The notes: generated by a model not told the origin, from the letters alone. Shown: positions 1 to 9,188, counted from the first letter of the stretch. The stretch is 64,000 nt of DNA from Bacteroidia bacterium (GCA_021287165.1 JAJTAY010000029.1:186001-250000), one strand, 5' to 3'. A program made the numbers and translations.

Positions 1-8
1 TAACAGGC

Positions 9-722
9 CTATTGTTTTTTCAGTTGGTTAACTAAATGAACGGTATGACAGGCTGTCAGGGCAGCAGTTTCGGTGCGCAGGCGCGATTTTCCGAGGCTTA
101 CAGGTACAAAACCATGCGTCTTGGCCAGCTCAGCTTCGCCCGGTGAAAAATCGCCCTCAGGCCCAATGAGCACCAATACCATAGCCCCCGGCTCAACAGC
201 ATCAGCAAGCTCAAGATTTACAGATTCATCAATCCATGCAATAAAACGCTGGCTCTCAGAAGAATTTCTGATCAATTCCTCAAAGTCTGACACTACATTT
301 ATTTCGGGCAAGCGCGACTTGACCGATTGTTTCATGGCCGCCACGGCGGTACGTATGAGACGGTCAGTTTTCACAACCCTTCGTTCGGAGTGCTCAGAAA
401 AAAACAAGCTGATTTTATCGATGCCTATTTCAGTGGCCTTCTCTATAAACCATTCCGTGCGCTCGATATTTTTCGTGGGCGCCAAGGCTATGTGTACACC
501 ATAAGGCCAATGGTCAAGTCCGGGCCGTTCTGATCCACAAATGACGGTGGTTTTCTTAGGATGCGTAATTTCAATTATTGTGTCAAACAAAAAACCTTTA
601 CCGTTGGATATCAGGATTTTATCTCCCGGTTGCATGCGCAGCACGCGTGCGCAATGCATCGATTCTTCCTCGCTGAGCGTGAGAAGACCTTGGGTTGCAT
701 CGGGAGCGTAAAAAAGATGCAT
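9..722 (-). CDS. rsmE: 16S rRNA (uracil-1498-N3)-methyltransferase RsmE
   Basis: Cytoplasmic SAM-dependent methyltransferase that modifies U1498 of 16S rRNA in the 30S subunit. At 237 residues it has the usual family length of about 240. The C-terminal SPOUT knot is visible as IGPEGDFSPGE (from residue ~186) and SLGKSRLRTETAAL (from ~209), which form the SAM site. The N-terminal ~70 residues have the expected PUA-like beta-rich character. It starts at an ATG with no Shine-Dalgarno sequence. It stands alone here, and its downstream neighbours lie outside the window. The assignment rests on the two knot motifs and is secure. Confidence 0.95.
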   Translation of the reverse strand: MHLFYAPDATQGLLTLSEEESMHCARVLRMQPGDKILISNGKGFLFDTIIEITHPKKTTVICGSERPGLDHWPYGVHIALAPTKNIERTEWFIEKATEIGIDKISLFFSEHSERRVVKTDRLIRTAVAAMKQSVKSRLPEINVVSDFEELIRNSSESQRFIAWIDESVNLELADAVEPGAMVLVLIGPEGDFSPGEAELAKTHGFVPVSLGKSRLRTETAALTACHTVHLVNQLKKQ

Positions 723-899
723 GTCTATTTTTTTAGCAAAATAAATGAAATTGCCCTTTTAGTAGGTTATGTAATATTTCTGGGGTGAAACAGAACTGCT
801 TTAAGACAGGAATGAGGTTAAAGATGCAGTGAGCTCGAAATAATGTCACTACAAAGGCAATTAAATACTTTAACGCTCCGTTAGGCATAAAACAATTTT

Positions 900-1553
900 A
901 TGAAAAAACCTGATTACAGCCTTGCAGCCAAAGCAAGGGAAGAGAAATTCAATACCATTTCGCATGCTATAGGCATTGTGATGGGCGTTGCAGCCACCGC
1001 CCTGCTGATCACATTTTCGGCCATCTGGGGCAATGTCTGGCAAATTGTCAGCTATGCTATCTTTGGCGCAAGTCTGATCACACTCTACACAGCCTCAACA
1101 CTTTATCACGGTGCGAGCCGCCCAAGGTTAAAATATTACCTCAATAAATTCGATCATTCAGCCATCTTTGTGCTAATTGCCGGGAGCTATACTCCAGTGG
1201 CGCTTGCCGTTTTAGGCGGAGCAACCGGCTGGGTGCTTTTCGGTATTACCTGGGCCATAGCCACTGCAGGCATTGTCTATAAGATATGGTTCTATTCGCA
1301 CCGTCATCGCAAAGTTTCGGCATGGCTATACGTTGGTATGGGCTGGCAGGCCATGTTCGTCATCAAGCCTTTGGTCGAACAGTTGCCCGTCTCGTCTTTA
1401 TGGCTTATCGTTGCCGGCGGACTTGCCTACACTGCTGGTGTGTTGTTTTATATACGCAAAGGAAGGCCGCTCACGCATTTTATCTTTCATCTGTTTGTGC
1501 TAGCCGGCAGCCTGTTACATGTGCTTGCCTTTGTTTTCTATACCCTTGCGTAA
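900..1553 (+). CDS. Hemolysin III family (PAQR-like) membrane protein
   Basis: Seven-helix inner-membrane protein of the HlyIII/PAQR superfamily, 217 residues, the normal bacterial length. The family signatures are the STLYH motif near residue 70, FDHSAIFVLIAGSYTP near 90-105 and the C-terminal LLHVLAFVF. Their histidines, with a Ser/Asp, form the metal site seen in PAQR hydrolases. The founding member was called a hemolysin, but the physiological role in most bacteria is unknown, so cytolytic activity should not be assumed. It lies between rsmE and a TonB receptor, all apparently separate transcription units. Confidence 0.9.
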   Translation: MKKPDYSLAAKAREEKFNTISHAIGIVMGVAATALLITFSAIWGNVWQIVSYAIFGASLITLYTASTLYHGASRPRLKYYLNKFDHSAIFVLIAGSYTPVALAVLGGATGWVLFGITWAIATAGIVYKIWFYSHRHRKVSAWLYVGMGWQAMFVIKPLVEQLPVSSLWLIVAGGLAYTAGVLFYIRKGRPLTHFIFHLFVLAGSLLHVLAFVFYTLA

Positions 1554-1612
1554 TGGAAAAACCGGTATCTAAATACCGATTATTGGGTATGGCCCAAAGT
1601 TAGTCGTAAAGC

Positions 1613-1620
1613 TAGGTTTG
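1613..1620 (+). promoter_or_regulatory. Putative -7 element upstream of the FecA-like receptor
   Basis: TAGGTTTG matches the Bacteroidota -7 consensus TAnnTTTG and lies 14 bases before the ATG at 1634. No good -33 TTTG is seen. A 6-bp inverted repeat, CGGTAT/ATACCG at 1563-1578, lies about 35-50 bases upstream and could be an operator or the end of the preceding transcript. Confidence 0.45.
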
Positions 1621-1633
1621 CAAAAAAAATCTT

Positions 1634-4105
1634 ATGATGCAAACCAGAACCACACTAACATTATTCCTGAGTTTTTTGCTATTCCTTAAAGGATTCGCCG
1701 AAGGCAATAATACTCCAAATAACTCATTGATATACGGGCAAATAGCTTACAAGGGGCAAGCTATTCCCATGGCAGCTGTTTATGTTAAGGGAACCAGCAC
1801 AGGAACAACAAGCGACGCGGAGGGAAAGTTTTGGCTGTACCTGAAGCCGGGAAGATACACAATTGTCTTTCAGGCCCTCGGATACGAAACCCAAGTGCTT
1901 GAGGTAGTTCTAAACGAACGCGATTCGCGTGATTTGAGGGTCGAACTCGAGGAGCTCTCGCTGATGATTGACCCAGTGACGATAAGCGGCACCCGAATTG
2001 GCCTTTTGCGCTATCTTCCGGGTTCAGTGAGTGTATTGGATAACCAGAAGCTTTTGGCTTTACGTGCTGTGAGCAATACCGATGCTTTTCGGCATGTGCC
2101 CGGTGTTCATGCAGTAGATGAAGATCCGGCCGGACTACGTACTAATCTGGCAATCAGAGGTCTGGATCCTGATCGCAGCCGTAGCCAGCTCGTTTTGGAA
2201 GATGGTGTGCCTGTTGCGCTTGGACCTTATGGCGAGCCGGAACTTTATTATTCCCCTTCAATCGATCGGATGAGCGGAGTTGAAATACTTAAAGGCAATG
2301 GTCAGATACTATATGGACCTCAGACTATCGGTGGTGTAATCAATTACCTTACAGCCGATCCGCCTTCTGAAGCTTCCGGTTTTTTGAGTCTAAAAGGTGC
2401 TGAAGGTGGATTTTTCAGCGGTCGCTTACACTTTGGCAATACGCTCGGCAACACTGGCTATACTTTCGATTATTTGCGAAAGCAGGCCGACAAACTGGGT
2501 GCACTTAATTTCAGGCTAAACGATCTTAATGGTAAAATCAGGATTAAAAGCGGACTTCGTTCGGTAGTGAATATAAAATGGAGCATTTACGATGAAACTT
2601 CCAATGCTACATACGTTGGGCTGACGCAACCCATGTTTGACAAGGGCGAAAACGACTTCGCAATTCTTGCGCCCAACGACCGGCTCGACATCCGACGCTA
2701 TGCCCTAAGCCTGCAACATACGATGCAACTTAGCGACAAATTAAGTTTGCGTCAGCTCGCCTATGCCTACACCACAAAGCGCAACTGGCGACGACAAGAT
2801 TTTGCTCACAGCGCTAGTGCTTCGGGCCTCACAGGAGTTGTTTGGGGCGATCCTTCAATGCCCGAAGGCGCCATTTTTATGCGAAACAGCACCGGAAACC
2901 GCAACAGGGCTTTCGAAGTAGCCGGCTTCGAAAATCGAATTACCTACAACTATAGCCTTGCTAATGCCTCGAACCAAATTGACGCAGGAATTCGCATTCA
3001 CAATGAAAAAGCTCTCGAACAACGCATCAACGGCAAACTGGCCGAAGCACGCTCAGGCGATCTAAGGGAGGATGAAATGCGCCGAGGATTGGCCGGCAGC
3101 TTATTTATGCAGCAGAAAACAAGAATTGGCGAGAAGTTTGCAGCCACATATGGTCTCAGGGCCGAGGCCTTAAATTATCACCGGGAGATTTTACGTGTAG
3201 CTGGTAAAGACACCCTCATCAGTGGGCTTACAAAGAACTTTGCGCTTATTCCCGGTGCCGGAATCAACTACAATTTCAACAACAATGCCGGTTTATTCGC
3301 AGGAATTCACAAAGGATATGCGCCCCCTCGCATCAAAGATGCTATTTCCAATAGCGGAGAGGATGTAAATCTAGATGCCGAGATTAGCCGCAACGCAGAA
3401 ATTGGCGTCAGGCTCACTCACAATGATTTGATGTTCACAATGACTGCCTATCATATGAAATTCGACAATCAGGTTATACCGGTTTCTGAATCCTCCGGTG
3501 GCCAGGGTGCAGGATTAATCAATGGTGGCGAGTCAGTGCACAAGGGCATAGAAGCGAACATTGTTTACAAATCAAATAAAATCAACGATTTTGATCTTGA
3601 AACCGGTATTAGCGCCAGTATTATGCAATCGCGTTTCAGCACTGATCGTTTTGTGATATACAAGATCCGCAAAACGGCACCTTATGATACAACATTACTA
3701 AATATTAATGGAAATAGCACACCTTACTCACCATCTGTTATCGCTTCGTTCTGGGCTGAGATGGCTCACAAAAGTGGCATAAGTGCCGGGCTTAGCTGGC
3801 AGTTTACGGGAAGGCAATATACCGACCTGATGAATACGGAAAGCGCTGCTGAAATGATAGCTGAGGCAGCTGCAAACCCTGATTTTGGTTATCCTTCTGC
3901 AGTAGCGAATGGAAGAATTGGCGCAATACCCTCCTATCAAACACTAAATCTCAGGGTCTGCTACATAGTTCCAAAAACAGGCATAGGTTTCAGTGTTCAG
4001 GTGCGCAATCTGCTCGATGAGCGGTACATCGTAACACGCCGGCCTCAGGGAATCAGAATTGGCATGCCCCGAATGATTATTGCCGGCATCGACTGGAACT
4101 TCTAA
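1634..4105 (+). CDS. TonB-dependent receptor, FecA-like
   Basis: Outer-membrane gated barrel of 823 residues. After a signal peptide ending near residue 23 comes a carboxypeptidase-regulatory-like beta domain (residues ~32-110, with the GTSTGTTSDAEGKF turn typical of it), then a plug domain and a 22-strand-type barrel ending in an aromatic residue (DWNF). The plug contains RGLDPDRSRSQLVLEDG, EILKGNGQILYGPQTIGGV and neighbouring residues, which closely resemble the ferric dicitrate receptor FecA. This suggests ferric-chelate uptake, but the substrate is an inference. There is no SusD partner and no adjacent FecIR-type sigma/anti-sigma pair. It is a single-gene unit ending in a strong hairpin shared with the opposing acylase gene. 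Confidence 0.88.
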   Translation: MMQTRTTLTLFLSFLLFLKGFAEGNNTPNNSLIYGQIAYKGQAIPMAAVYVKGTSTGTTSDAEGKFWLYLKPGRYTIVFQALGYETQVLEVVLNERDSRDLRVELEELSLMIDPVTISGTRIGLLRYLPGSVSVLDNQKLLALRAVSNTDAFRHVPGVHAVDEDPAGLRTNLAIRGLDPDRSRSQLVLEDGVPVALGPYGEPELYYSPSIDRMSGVEILKGNGQILYGPQTIGGVINYLTADPPSEASGFLSLKGAEGGFFSGRLHFGNTLGNTGYTFDYLRKQADKLGALNFRLNDLNGKIRIKSGLRSVVNIKWSIYDETSNATYVGLTQPMFDKGENDFAILAPNDRLDIRRYALSLQHTMQLSDKLSLRQLAYAYTTKRNWRRQDFAHSASASGLTGVVWGDPSMPEGAIFMRNSTGNRNRAFEVAGFENRITYNYSLANASNQIDAGIRIHNEKALEQRINGKLAEARSGDLREDEMRRGLAGSLFMQQKTRIGEKFAATYGLRAEALNYHREILRVAGKDTLISGLTKNFALIPGAGINYNFNNNAGLFAGIHKGYAPPRIKDAISNSGEDVNLDAEISRNAEIGVRLTHNDLMFTMTAYHMKFDNQVIPVSESSGGQGAGLINGGESVHKGIEANIVYKSNKINDFDLETGISASIMQSRFSTDRFVIYKIRKTAPYDTTLLNINGNSTPYSPSVIASFWAEMAHKSGISAGLSWQFTGRQYTDLMNTESAAEMIAEAAANPDFGYPSAVANGRIGAIPSYQTLNLRVCYIVPKTGIGFSVQVRNLLDERYIVTRRPQGIRIGMPRMIIAGIDWNF

Positions 4106-4108
4106 TGG

Positions 4109-4137
4109 AAAGCCGGCATATTATTTGCCGGCTTTTT
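4109..4137. terminator. Bidirectional terminator between the FecA-like receptor and the acylase gene
   Basis: A 10-bp perfect stem, AAAGCCGGCA (4109-4118) with TGCCGGCTTT (4126-4135), has a 7-nt AT loop and a T run on the plus strand; the arm AAA supplies a short T tract on the minus strand. It sits between convergent genes and overlaps the acylase stop codon region. Confidence 0.85.
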
Positions 4138-6511
4138 ATTTGGCCGCCGGACTGAATGTGGCCTGATACTTTGCCATAGTTTCAATCTCTTCGCGCGACC
4201 AGGGTTCACGGAAATATTCTCCATTGAGGAACATGTTTCGCTGCGAAGCGTAATACTTGCTGGCGGGAATACCCGAGACCCCTGTTGGAATTACGGTATA
4301 GCTCTGGCTCCAGTCGCCGGTGTTATAAATATGACGTTGTGAAGCTCCATGCGTTACGTTGTAGTTCTTGTGAAAACTATAACCCATCGGATTCACGGTA
4401 TGGAAACTTCCACCAACGGGATAAGGTCCTTTGTTGAGACCCAAAAGTTTATCCAGCGCTTTAACCCTGCCCATGGGATGGCTCAGGGTGAGTTGATGAA
4501 TGTCGCCCCACTTCCAGTTGGCTGGTTTATTTCCCAACTGAGCCGAAAGTTCGGCAACGGCATCTTCGAAGCTTTTTAATACCAGGTCATCAAAATCTTC
4601 CACCTCGGGGGTGTTGATGTCATCAACAAGCGATGAGGCTGGATTATTAAAGGTTTGGGTAAAAATGTGACGAAGCAGTCCGCCGCCAAGTTCCGTATAG
4701 GCATCCACAACCTCATCTTTAAGCAGATTAGCCATAAAATGCCGGTAAAAGCCATCGAAAATAGCTGGCTGAGGTGCATTGGCAGGCATGCTATAGTCCC
4801 AGTTTTCAATCAATGAAAGCGATTCGGAGGCCAGTGGACTGATATCGCTTGAGGATTGCAAAACAGGAACCATTTTTTCGACAAACCACGGTGCAAAAGC
4901 CGTAGTCTGATCCATGTGAATATTCATAAAAGCCTCTGCATCAAGCTTGTCATAAGATTCAATCATAGTCCTTATGCGGTCGATACGTGCTGAATTGTCG
5001 TACCAGAATCCGATGTAATGTGGATATTCAGGACCTGTGGTGCGGTTGTTGGCCGACGAAACGTAGCCTCTTTCCGGATTAAACTCGAAGGGAAGCTCAT
5101 CAAATGGAACTGATCCAATCCAGTCGTATTCGTCTGTTTGGCCAGGGTAAACAAAAACTGCATTGCCTGCCTTGCGTATAGGTACATTTCCAGTGACCTG
5201 AAGGCCAATATTTCCTTCAGCATCGGCATACACTATATTCTGTGCCACAGCGCCAAAAGTGCGCACTGCATTGCGAAAATCAGTCCAGTTTCGTGCACGG
5301 TTGAGCAGCATAATGGTGCGCAGTTCGTTGCTGTAGTCATTTCCGGTCCACCGCATCGAGATTTTGTAATCTTCAACACCTTTGAAGCCGGAAATGATTG
5401 GCCCGCGATGTGTGAAGATGTTAGTTTTCACCACTGTATCACCACCTTTAACGGCAATTTTTTCGATACGTTTTTCCAAAGGCAGCGAATTGCCATTATA
5501 GCTGTAGTATGTGCCTTCGGAGTTGATGGTTTCAACATAAAAGTCCATTTCGTCAACATACAGATTGGTCATCCCCCAGGCGATATGGTCGTTGTGGCCG
5601 CAAATAACAGCCGGAGCACCGGGCAATGCAACGCCTGAAACTGAAAACTCCCCTTCTATAGTCTGGTGAATCTGGTACCAAATGCCTGGAAGCCCAAAAC
5701 CAAGATGCATATCGTTAGCCAGCATGGCCTTGCCAGAAGTTGTACGCGAACCGGAAACTGCCCAGTTGTTACTGCCATTTCTGATTTCCAGACCAAGACC
5801 TTCAAGTTTTTTAGCCGACTCCAGCAATGCGAAATTTCCTGCGTTAGGGTAAACGTAGGTTTTTTGCAAAGCCATATCGGGAAACAGTTGAAGCCATTTT
5901 TCCTCGGGCATATTACCGCGCAGTTTGTTAAGGGCAATTTCGTTTTGCCACGATCCAGCCAGATCCCACGACATATAGCCAATCAGATTAACGGTATGGA
6001 CAGGCTCCCATGGCTCAGGTTTGTATCCAAGAATCGTGAACTCGGGAGGAAGTTTACTTCCCATCTCATTCATACGTTGATTGACACCTGCCGCAAATGC
6101 CTCAAGATCAGCCCTCATCTCGGGCGACAGACTGTCGATCACCATCCTCGATTTGTCCGACATACGCAATGCCCTGAGCAATTGGTCAGTTTCGATCATA
6201 TCGGCCCCAAAAATCTCAGAAAGCCTGCCAAGTGTAACACGTCGCAAGAGATCCATCTGCCACAGCCGATCCTGCGCCATGAGGTAGCCAGTTGCCATAT
6301 ACAAGTCGTGGCTGTTCTTTGCAAAAACATGGGGCACAGCTCTTTCGTCGCGAATGACTTTTACTTCCGATTTTAAACCGATCAGCGACACATTCTTGTT
6401 GTAGTCGGGCAAGGCCCTGCGCCCGATGTAGCCTACCGCCAGCAAGGCAATGCCGGCAAGGCCCACGAATACCACAAGTGTGATAAGCAGAATGCGATAC
6501 AACTTTTTCAT
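4136..6511 (-). CDS. Penicillin acylase family N-terminal-nucleophile amidohydrolase
   Basis: Self-cleaving Ntn hydrolase of 791 residues. An N-terminal membrane segment or uncleaved signal (residues ~5-28) places it in the periplasm or on the membrane. The predicted nucleophile is Ser247 in NGSNNWAVSG, which would become the N-terminus of the beta subunit after autocleavage; the following MLANDMHLGF matches the family pattern just after the nucleophile. Relatives cleave amide bonds of penicillins, cyclic lipopeptides or acyl-homoserine lactones, and the sequence does not tell which. It lies 6 bp downstream of the phospholipase-C-like gene, so the two are almost certainly cotranscribed. Confidence 0.9.
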   Translation of the reverse strand: MKKLYRILLITLVVFVGLAGIALLAVGYIGRRALPDYNKNVSLIGLKSEVKVIRDERAVPHVFAKNSHDLYMATGYLMAQDRLWQMDLLRRVTLGRLSEIFGADMIETDQLLRALRMSDKSRMVIDSLSPEMRADLEAFAAGVNQRMNEMGSKLPPEFTILGYKPEPWEPVHTVNLIGYMSWDLAGSWQNEIALNKLRGNMPEEKWLQLFPDMALQKTYVYPNAGNFALLESAKKLEGLGLEIRNGSNNWAVSGSRTTSGKAMLANDMHLGFGLPGIWYQIHQTIEGEFSVSGVALPGAPAVICGHNDHIAWGMTNLYVDEMDFYVETINSEGTYYSYNGNSLPLEKRIEKIAVKGGDTVVKTNIFTHRGPIISGFKGVEDYKISMRWTGNDYSNELRTIMLLNRARNWTDFRNAVRTFGAVAQNIVYADAEGNIGLQVTGNVPIRKAGNAVFVYPGQTDEYDWIGSVPFDELPFEFNPERGYVSSANNRTTGPEYPHYIGFWYDNSARIDRIRTMIESYDKLDAEAFMNIHMDQTTAFAPWFVEKMVPVLQSSSDISPLASESLSLIENWDYSMPANAPQPAIFDGFYRHFMANLLKDEVVDAYTELGGGLLRHIFTQTFNNPASSLVDDINTPEVEDFDDLVLKSFEDAVAELSAQLGNKPANWKWGDIHQLTLSHPMGRVKALDKLLGLNKGPYPVGGSFHTVNPMGYSFHKNYNVTHGASQRHIYNTGDWSQSYTVIPTGVSGIPASKYYASQRNMFLNGEYFREPWSREEIETMAKYQATFSPAAK

Positions 6512-6517
6512 AGCTTA

Positions 6518-7891
6518 TTATTGATTTTGAGCTGTTTTAAAACTATCCTTAAGTTCCTCGTCCATTGAGTTAAGCATACTTCTAAGCACCATTCCCAAAT
6601 ACGTAAAGCGCTCTATAGCCGCCTTTTCAAGCTGCTCAACCCGCTTGTCTCCCCGCGCCTCGAGTGCATACACTGCTATGTCCTTAATTCGATCGTGCCG
6701 GCTTACCTCAACGGATGGATCGTTTACCATTTCGTCAGGAAGACCCCTGCGAACTGCCTTATCGAATGCCTTTGATACCTCGAATGCAGATTTTGAGGCA
6801 TTTGCCACAAGGTATTCCGTTCTTACCTTTTCAATGACAGGATTGGCAATCAGTGCCTGATAAAGGGGATCTTCAAAATTTGCAGTGCGGTATATTTCTA
6901 CTAGACGCTGCTGAAGGTAATCCTCTATAGCAGTATGACGGTTCGATACCAGCTGTATGGCATTACGCTGCGCTTTTTTAAATCCGAGCATCGATTTAAA
7001 ATTGATCCACAACATGCGCAGGGTGCTGTAGCCGGGCAATGGACGAACATGATAAGGCATGGTGGCGTCGGCCATGAAATGCATCGACCAGCCAAGAAAC
7101 CGATAACCCCAATAGGGTTCGTTGTGCCTGAAAGCAAACTCCGCTAATGCCCTGAACTGGCTATGGCGATAGTTGAGGAAAGTTTTATGCAGAAATGGCG
7201 CAAACTTAAAAACTATGCCCGGTTCATGATAAAAGCCCATATGAAAAGGAGCCTGGCTGCTGTATTCGAGATTTGGATTGCCAAATGTTTGCTTTCCGAA
7301 GCCATATGTTTTCCCATAATCGGTATTGTTGTCCTCGAAAAGTCCCAGATCGAATCCATAATCCGGTTCATCATTGGCCGAGTTGAGTACCATATACGGA
7401 TCGACGAAAATGCCCGGTTCAAGGCCAACATAAGTGCCGGTATTCATGCCGCTTATATTAGACAAGGTGGTCACTGCCTCTGCGCCTATTACAGGAAAAT
7501 CGGTGCTGCTGCCGGGAGGAGTGTGCAGATACAGCGGCACTTTGACATTTGGGTTAATGCGAATCGCTTTAAGAAAGTGTGTTAAAGCCTCACTATCGTC
7601 AATTAAAGCATTAAAAGTAAGTTCGGGCGGTGCAGGAATGTAGTGGGGAATGTTTTCGATACTCCACTTTTCTTGATTAGACAGAAATACGGAAAGCGCT
7701 GATTTGTTGTCGATAACAAATTGCTTGAGTGTTTTTGTGGCCACCGGAGAAGCTTTTTTCCAATGTGGATGATGTTGCAGGGCCGCTCCTGAGATAAGTG
7801 GATGAGCTGGCCAGGATTTTAGGGTGTTAAAAGGGGTAAGAAAGCAAGCGAATAAAAGAAGAAAAGATTTGAAAAGGCTAGAACGACACAT
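6518..7891 (-). CDS. Secreted zinc-dependent phospholipase C / P1-nuclease-fold protein
   Basis: Protein of 457 residues with an N-terminal signal sequence. The segment WSMHFMADATMPYHVRP (residues ~268-284) matches the zinc motif HxxxD...PxH of the bacterial phospholipase C/S1-P1 nuclease superfamily. A Trp at residue 27, in SWPAHP directly after the signal sequence, would become residue 1 of the mature protein; in that family the N-terminal Trp is itself a zinc ligand. Further His residues at ~214-244 could complete the metal cluster. Whether the substrate is a phospholipid or a nucleic acid is undecided. It is the first gene of the operon with the acylase. It is longer than classic phospholipase C (about 280 residues), so extra domains are present. 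Confidence 0.7.
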   Translation of the reverse strand: MCRSSLFKSFLLLFACFLTPFNTLKSWPAHPLISGAALQHHPHWKKASPVATKTLKQFVIDNKSALSVFLSNQEKWSIENIPHYIPAPPELTFNALIDDSEALTHFLKAIRINPNVKVPLYLHTPPGSSTDFPVIGAEAVTTLSNISGMNTGTYVGLEPGIFVDPYMVLNSANDEPDYGFDLGLFEDNNTDYGKTYGFGKQTFGNPNLEYSSQAPFHMGFYHEPGIVFKFAPFLHKTFLNYRHSQFRALAEFAFRHNEPYWGYRFLGWSMHFMADATMPYHVRPLPGYSTLRMLWINFKSMLGFKKAQRNAIQLVSNRHTAIEDYLQQRLVEIYRTANFEDPLYQALIANPVIEKVRTEYLVANASKSAFEVSKAFDKAVRRGLPDEMVNDPSVEVSRHDRIKDIAVYALEARGDKRVEQLEKAAIERFTYLGMVLRSMLNSMDEELKDSFKTAQNQ

Positions 7892-8070
7892 GGCGGGAGT
7901 TTTTCTGCAATAGTAGCAATTTATTCTTTCCTTGGGTTAAAATATGCTATTCGCGGGTGGGCAGAGAATAAGGATTATCTCGATATGGCATAAAATGTCA
8001 ACTATACATTTGATTTGCAATAGTTTAAAAAACCTAAAAAATTACACTTCACTTTTTTTTAACGAAACCC

Positions 8071-8099
8071 TTGCAGCTTTAAAAGAAGTCGTATATTTG
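8071..8099 (+). promoter_or_regulatory. Promoter of tRNA-Val
   Basis: TTG (8071-8073), an 18-nt spacer and TATATTTG (8092-8099) match the Bacteroidota -33/-7 promoter very well. The tRNA begins 14 nt downstream. Confidence 0.75.
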
Positions 8100-8113
8100 C
8101 AGGCCTAAAGCAA

Positions 8114-8188
8114 GGGAGCTTAGCTCAGCTGGTTCAGAGCATCTGCCTTACAAGCAGAGGGTCACTGGTTCGAATCCAGTAGCTCCCA
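8114..8188 (+). tRNA. tRNA-Val (anticodon TAC)
   Basis: A 75-nt cloverleaf. The acceptor arms GGGAGCT/AGCTCCC pair fully, followed by discriminator A. The anticodon stem TCTGC/GCAGA holds the loop CTTACAA, giving anticodon TAC. The T loop is TTCGAAT. CCA is not encoded. Confidence 0.97.
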
Positions 8189-8192
8189 CAAA

Positions 8193-8222
8193 AAAAAGCG
8201 GTCTCTCTGGCCGCTTTTTCCT
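8193..8222 (+). terminator. Terminator of tRNA-Val
   Basis: The 9-bp stem AAAAAGCGG (8193-8201) with CCGCTTTTT (8211-8219) has a 9-nt loop. It begins five bases after the tRNA and ends in a T run. Confidence 0.85.
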
Positions 8223-8293
8223 TTTGACTGGTGGTGGATTCAAAATTCTTGAATTGTTACCCCAGCGCATCGGTTTTTCGTTGTTAGTTTATT

Positions 8294-8301
8294 TAATTTT
8301 G
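8294..8301 (+). promoter_or_regulatory. -7 element of the tRNA-Gly promoter
   Basis: TAATTTTG fits TAnnTTTG and ends 6 nt before the tRNA. The -33 region is only a T-rich stretch (8274-8278) with no clean TTTG. Confidence 0.55.
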
Positions 8302-8307
8302 CATCAC

Positions 8308-8379
8308 GCGGGCATAGCTCAGTGGTAGAGCATCAGCTTCCCAAGCTGAGGGCCGTGGGTTCGACCCCCATTGCCCGCT
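8308..8379 (+). tRNA. tRNA-Gly (anticodon CCC)
   Basis: A 72-nt cloverleaf. The acceptor arms GCGGGCA/TGCCCGC pair fully, with discriminator T. The anticodon stem TCAGC/GCTGA encloses TTCCCAA, giving anticodon CCC. The T arm is GTGGG-TTCGACC-CCCAT. CCA is not encoded. Confidence 0.96.
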
Positions 8380-8382
8380 CGT

Positions 8383-8408
8383 AATGCAGCTTTTGCTGCA
8401 TTTTTTTT
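8383..8408 (+). terminator. Terminator of tRNA-Gly
   Basis: AATGCAGC (8383-8390), a TTTT loop and GCTGCATT (8395-8402) continue into a run of T residues to 8408. This is a clean intrinsic terminator. Confidence 0.9.
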
Positions 8409-8471
8409 GCAGCATATCAATTTTGTCCTTGTTTTTTCGTAACTTTACTCCAAACCAAATGGACAAACACT

Positions 8472-9188
8472 ATGGAATCCCAACAACTTATGAGGTATGG
8501 CGGACTGCTGAAATACGAGCCGCTGAGCTGTGTTGAGCACAACTTACCTATCAAAGATACATGTGTGCTGGAATCGGTCTCGCCTTTTTACGGTTATTAC
8601 GACGTGATTCCTGACATTCGCAAGCCGTTATATCTTTATCTGATGCTGGAGGGTCACCTTTTTACCAGTGATATAATGCTCGCTGTCAATGCCATCAAGC
8701 ATAAAGCTGACTTTCCTTTCGATGCCGTGCACGCCTCCATAACTTTTCCCGGTAATGATCCATGCTATTGCATTCGCGTACGCGATCTGGCCTTGTACAG
8801 CGATATTGAAAAGCTGCAGGAACTGTTTGTGGAAGAAGGCCTTAAAATGAAACGCAAGCAAAGAGTGATTCAAAATGCCTATGGCTGGATCAGGCTGGAC
8901 AAGTATTTTTTCCTCGAACCATGGGGCAACGGGATGTACAACGATCTTCAACAAAAGCATCATGGCTATTTTGAGCTGCCCGGTGCAATTAACTGGGATA
9001 AATTCGTTGCTCTCACCAACGAAGTGAAATACGACACTAACCTGCTCTACTTCGATGCTGCAAGGGCTTTTACCTTCGAGAAAGATAAAACAGTGGAGCT
9101 TGTTCGTATTTATCGCGAAAACATGACCAAAGCGCATCTGGAAGCCATCAGGGATAGATACCTGAAGCTTTTTCCCGCATTTATCTGA
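8472..9188 (+). CDS. Conserved-looking hypothetical protein
   Basis: Cytoplasmic protein of 238 residues that I do not recognise. It has no signal peptide, no long hydrophobic segment and no repeats. It is rich in aromatic residues (many Tyr/Phe/Trp) with a mixed alpha/beta pattern. Cysteines at ~20, 31, 97 and 99 (including CYCIRVRD) could be functional or incidental. The ATG start is preceded by a plausible -7 element TAACTTTA (8440-8447) 24 bases upstream, and the gene ends just before a hairpin shared with the convergent peroxidase gene. Good codon usage, length and flanking signals support a real gene. Confidence 0.8.
   Translation: MESQQLMRYGGLLKYEPLSCVEHNLPIKDTCVLESVSPFYGYYDVIPDIRKPLYLYLMLEGHLFTSDIMLAVNAIKHKADFPFDAVHASITFPGNDPCYCIRVRDLALYSDIEKLQELFVEEGLKMKRKQRVIQNAYGWIRLDKYFFLEPWGNGMYNDLQQKHHGYFELPGAINWDKFVALTNEVKYDTNLLYFDAARAFTFEKDKTVELVRIYRENMTKAHLEAIRDRYLKLFPAFI

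Noticed and set aside
5666..6376. 236-codon frame antisense to the acylase gene
   Set aside because: Overlaps the catalytic region of the acylase; no family similarity, no start or promoter signal.
7892..8471. Integration or attachment site at the tRNA pair
   Set aside because: No integrase, no direct repeat of the tRNA 3' end and no foreign gene nearby; both tRNAs have their own terminators.
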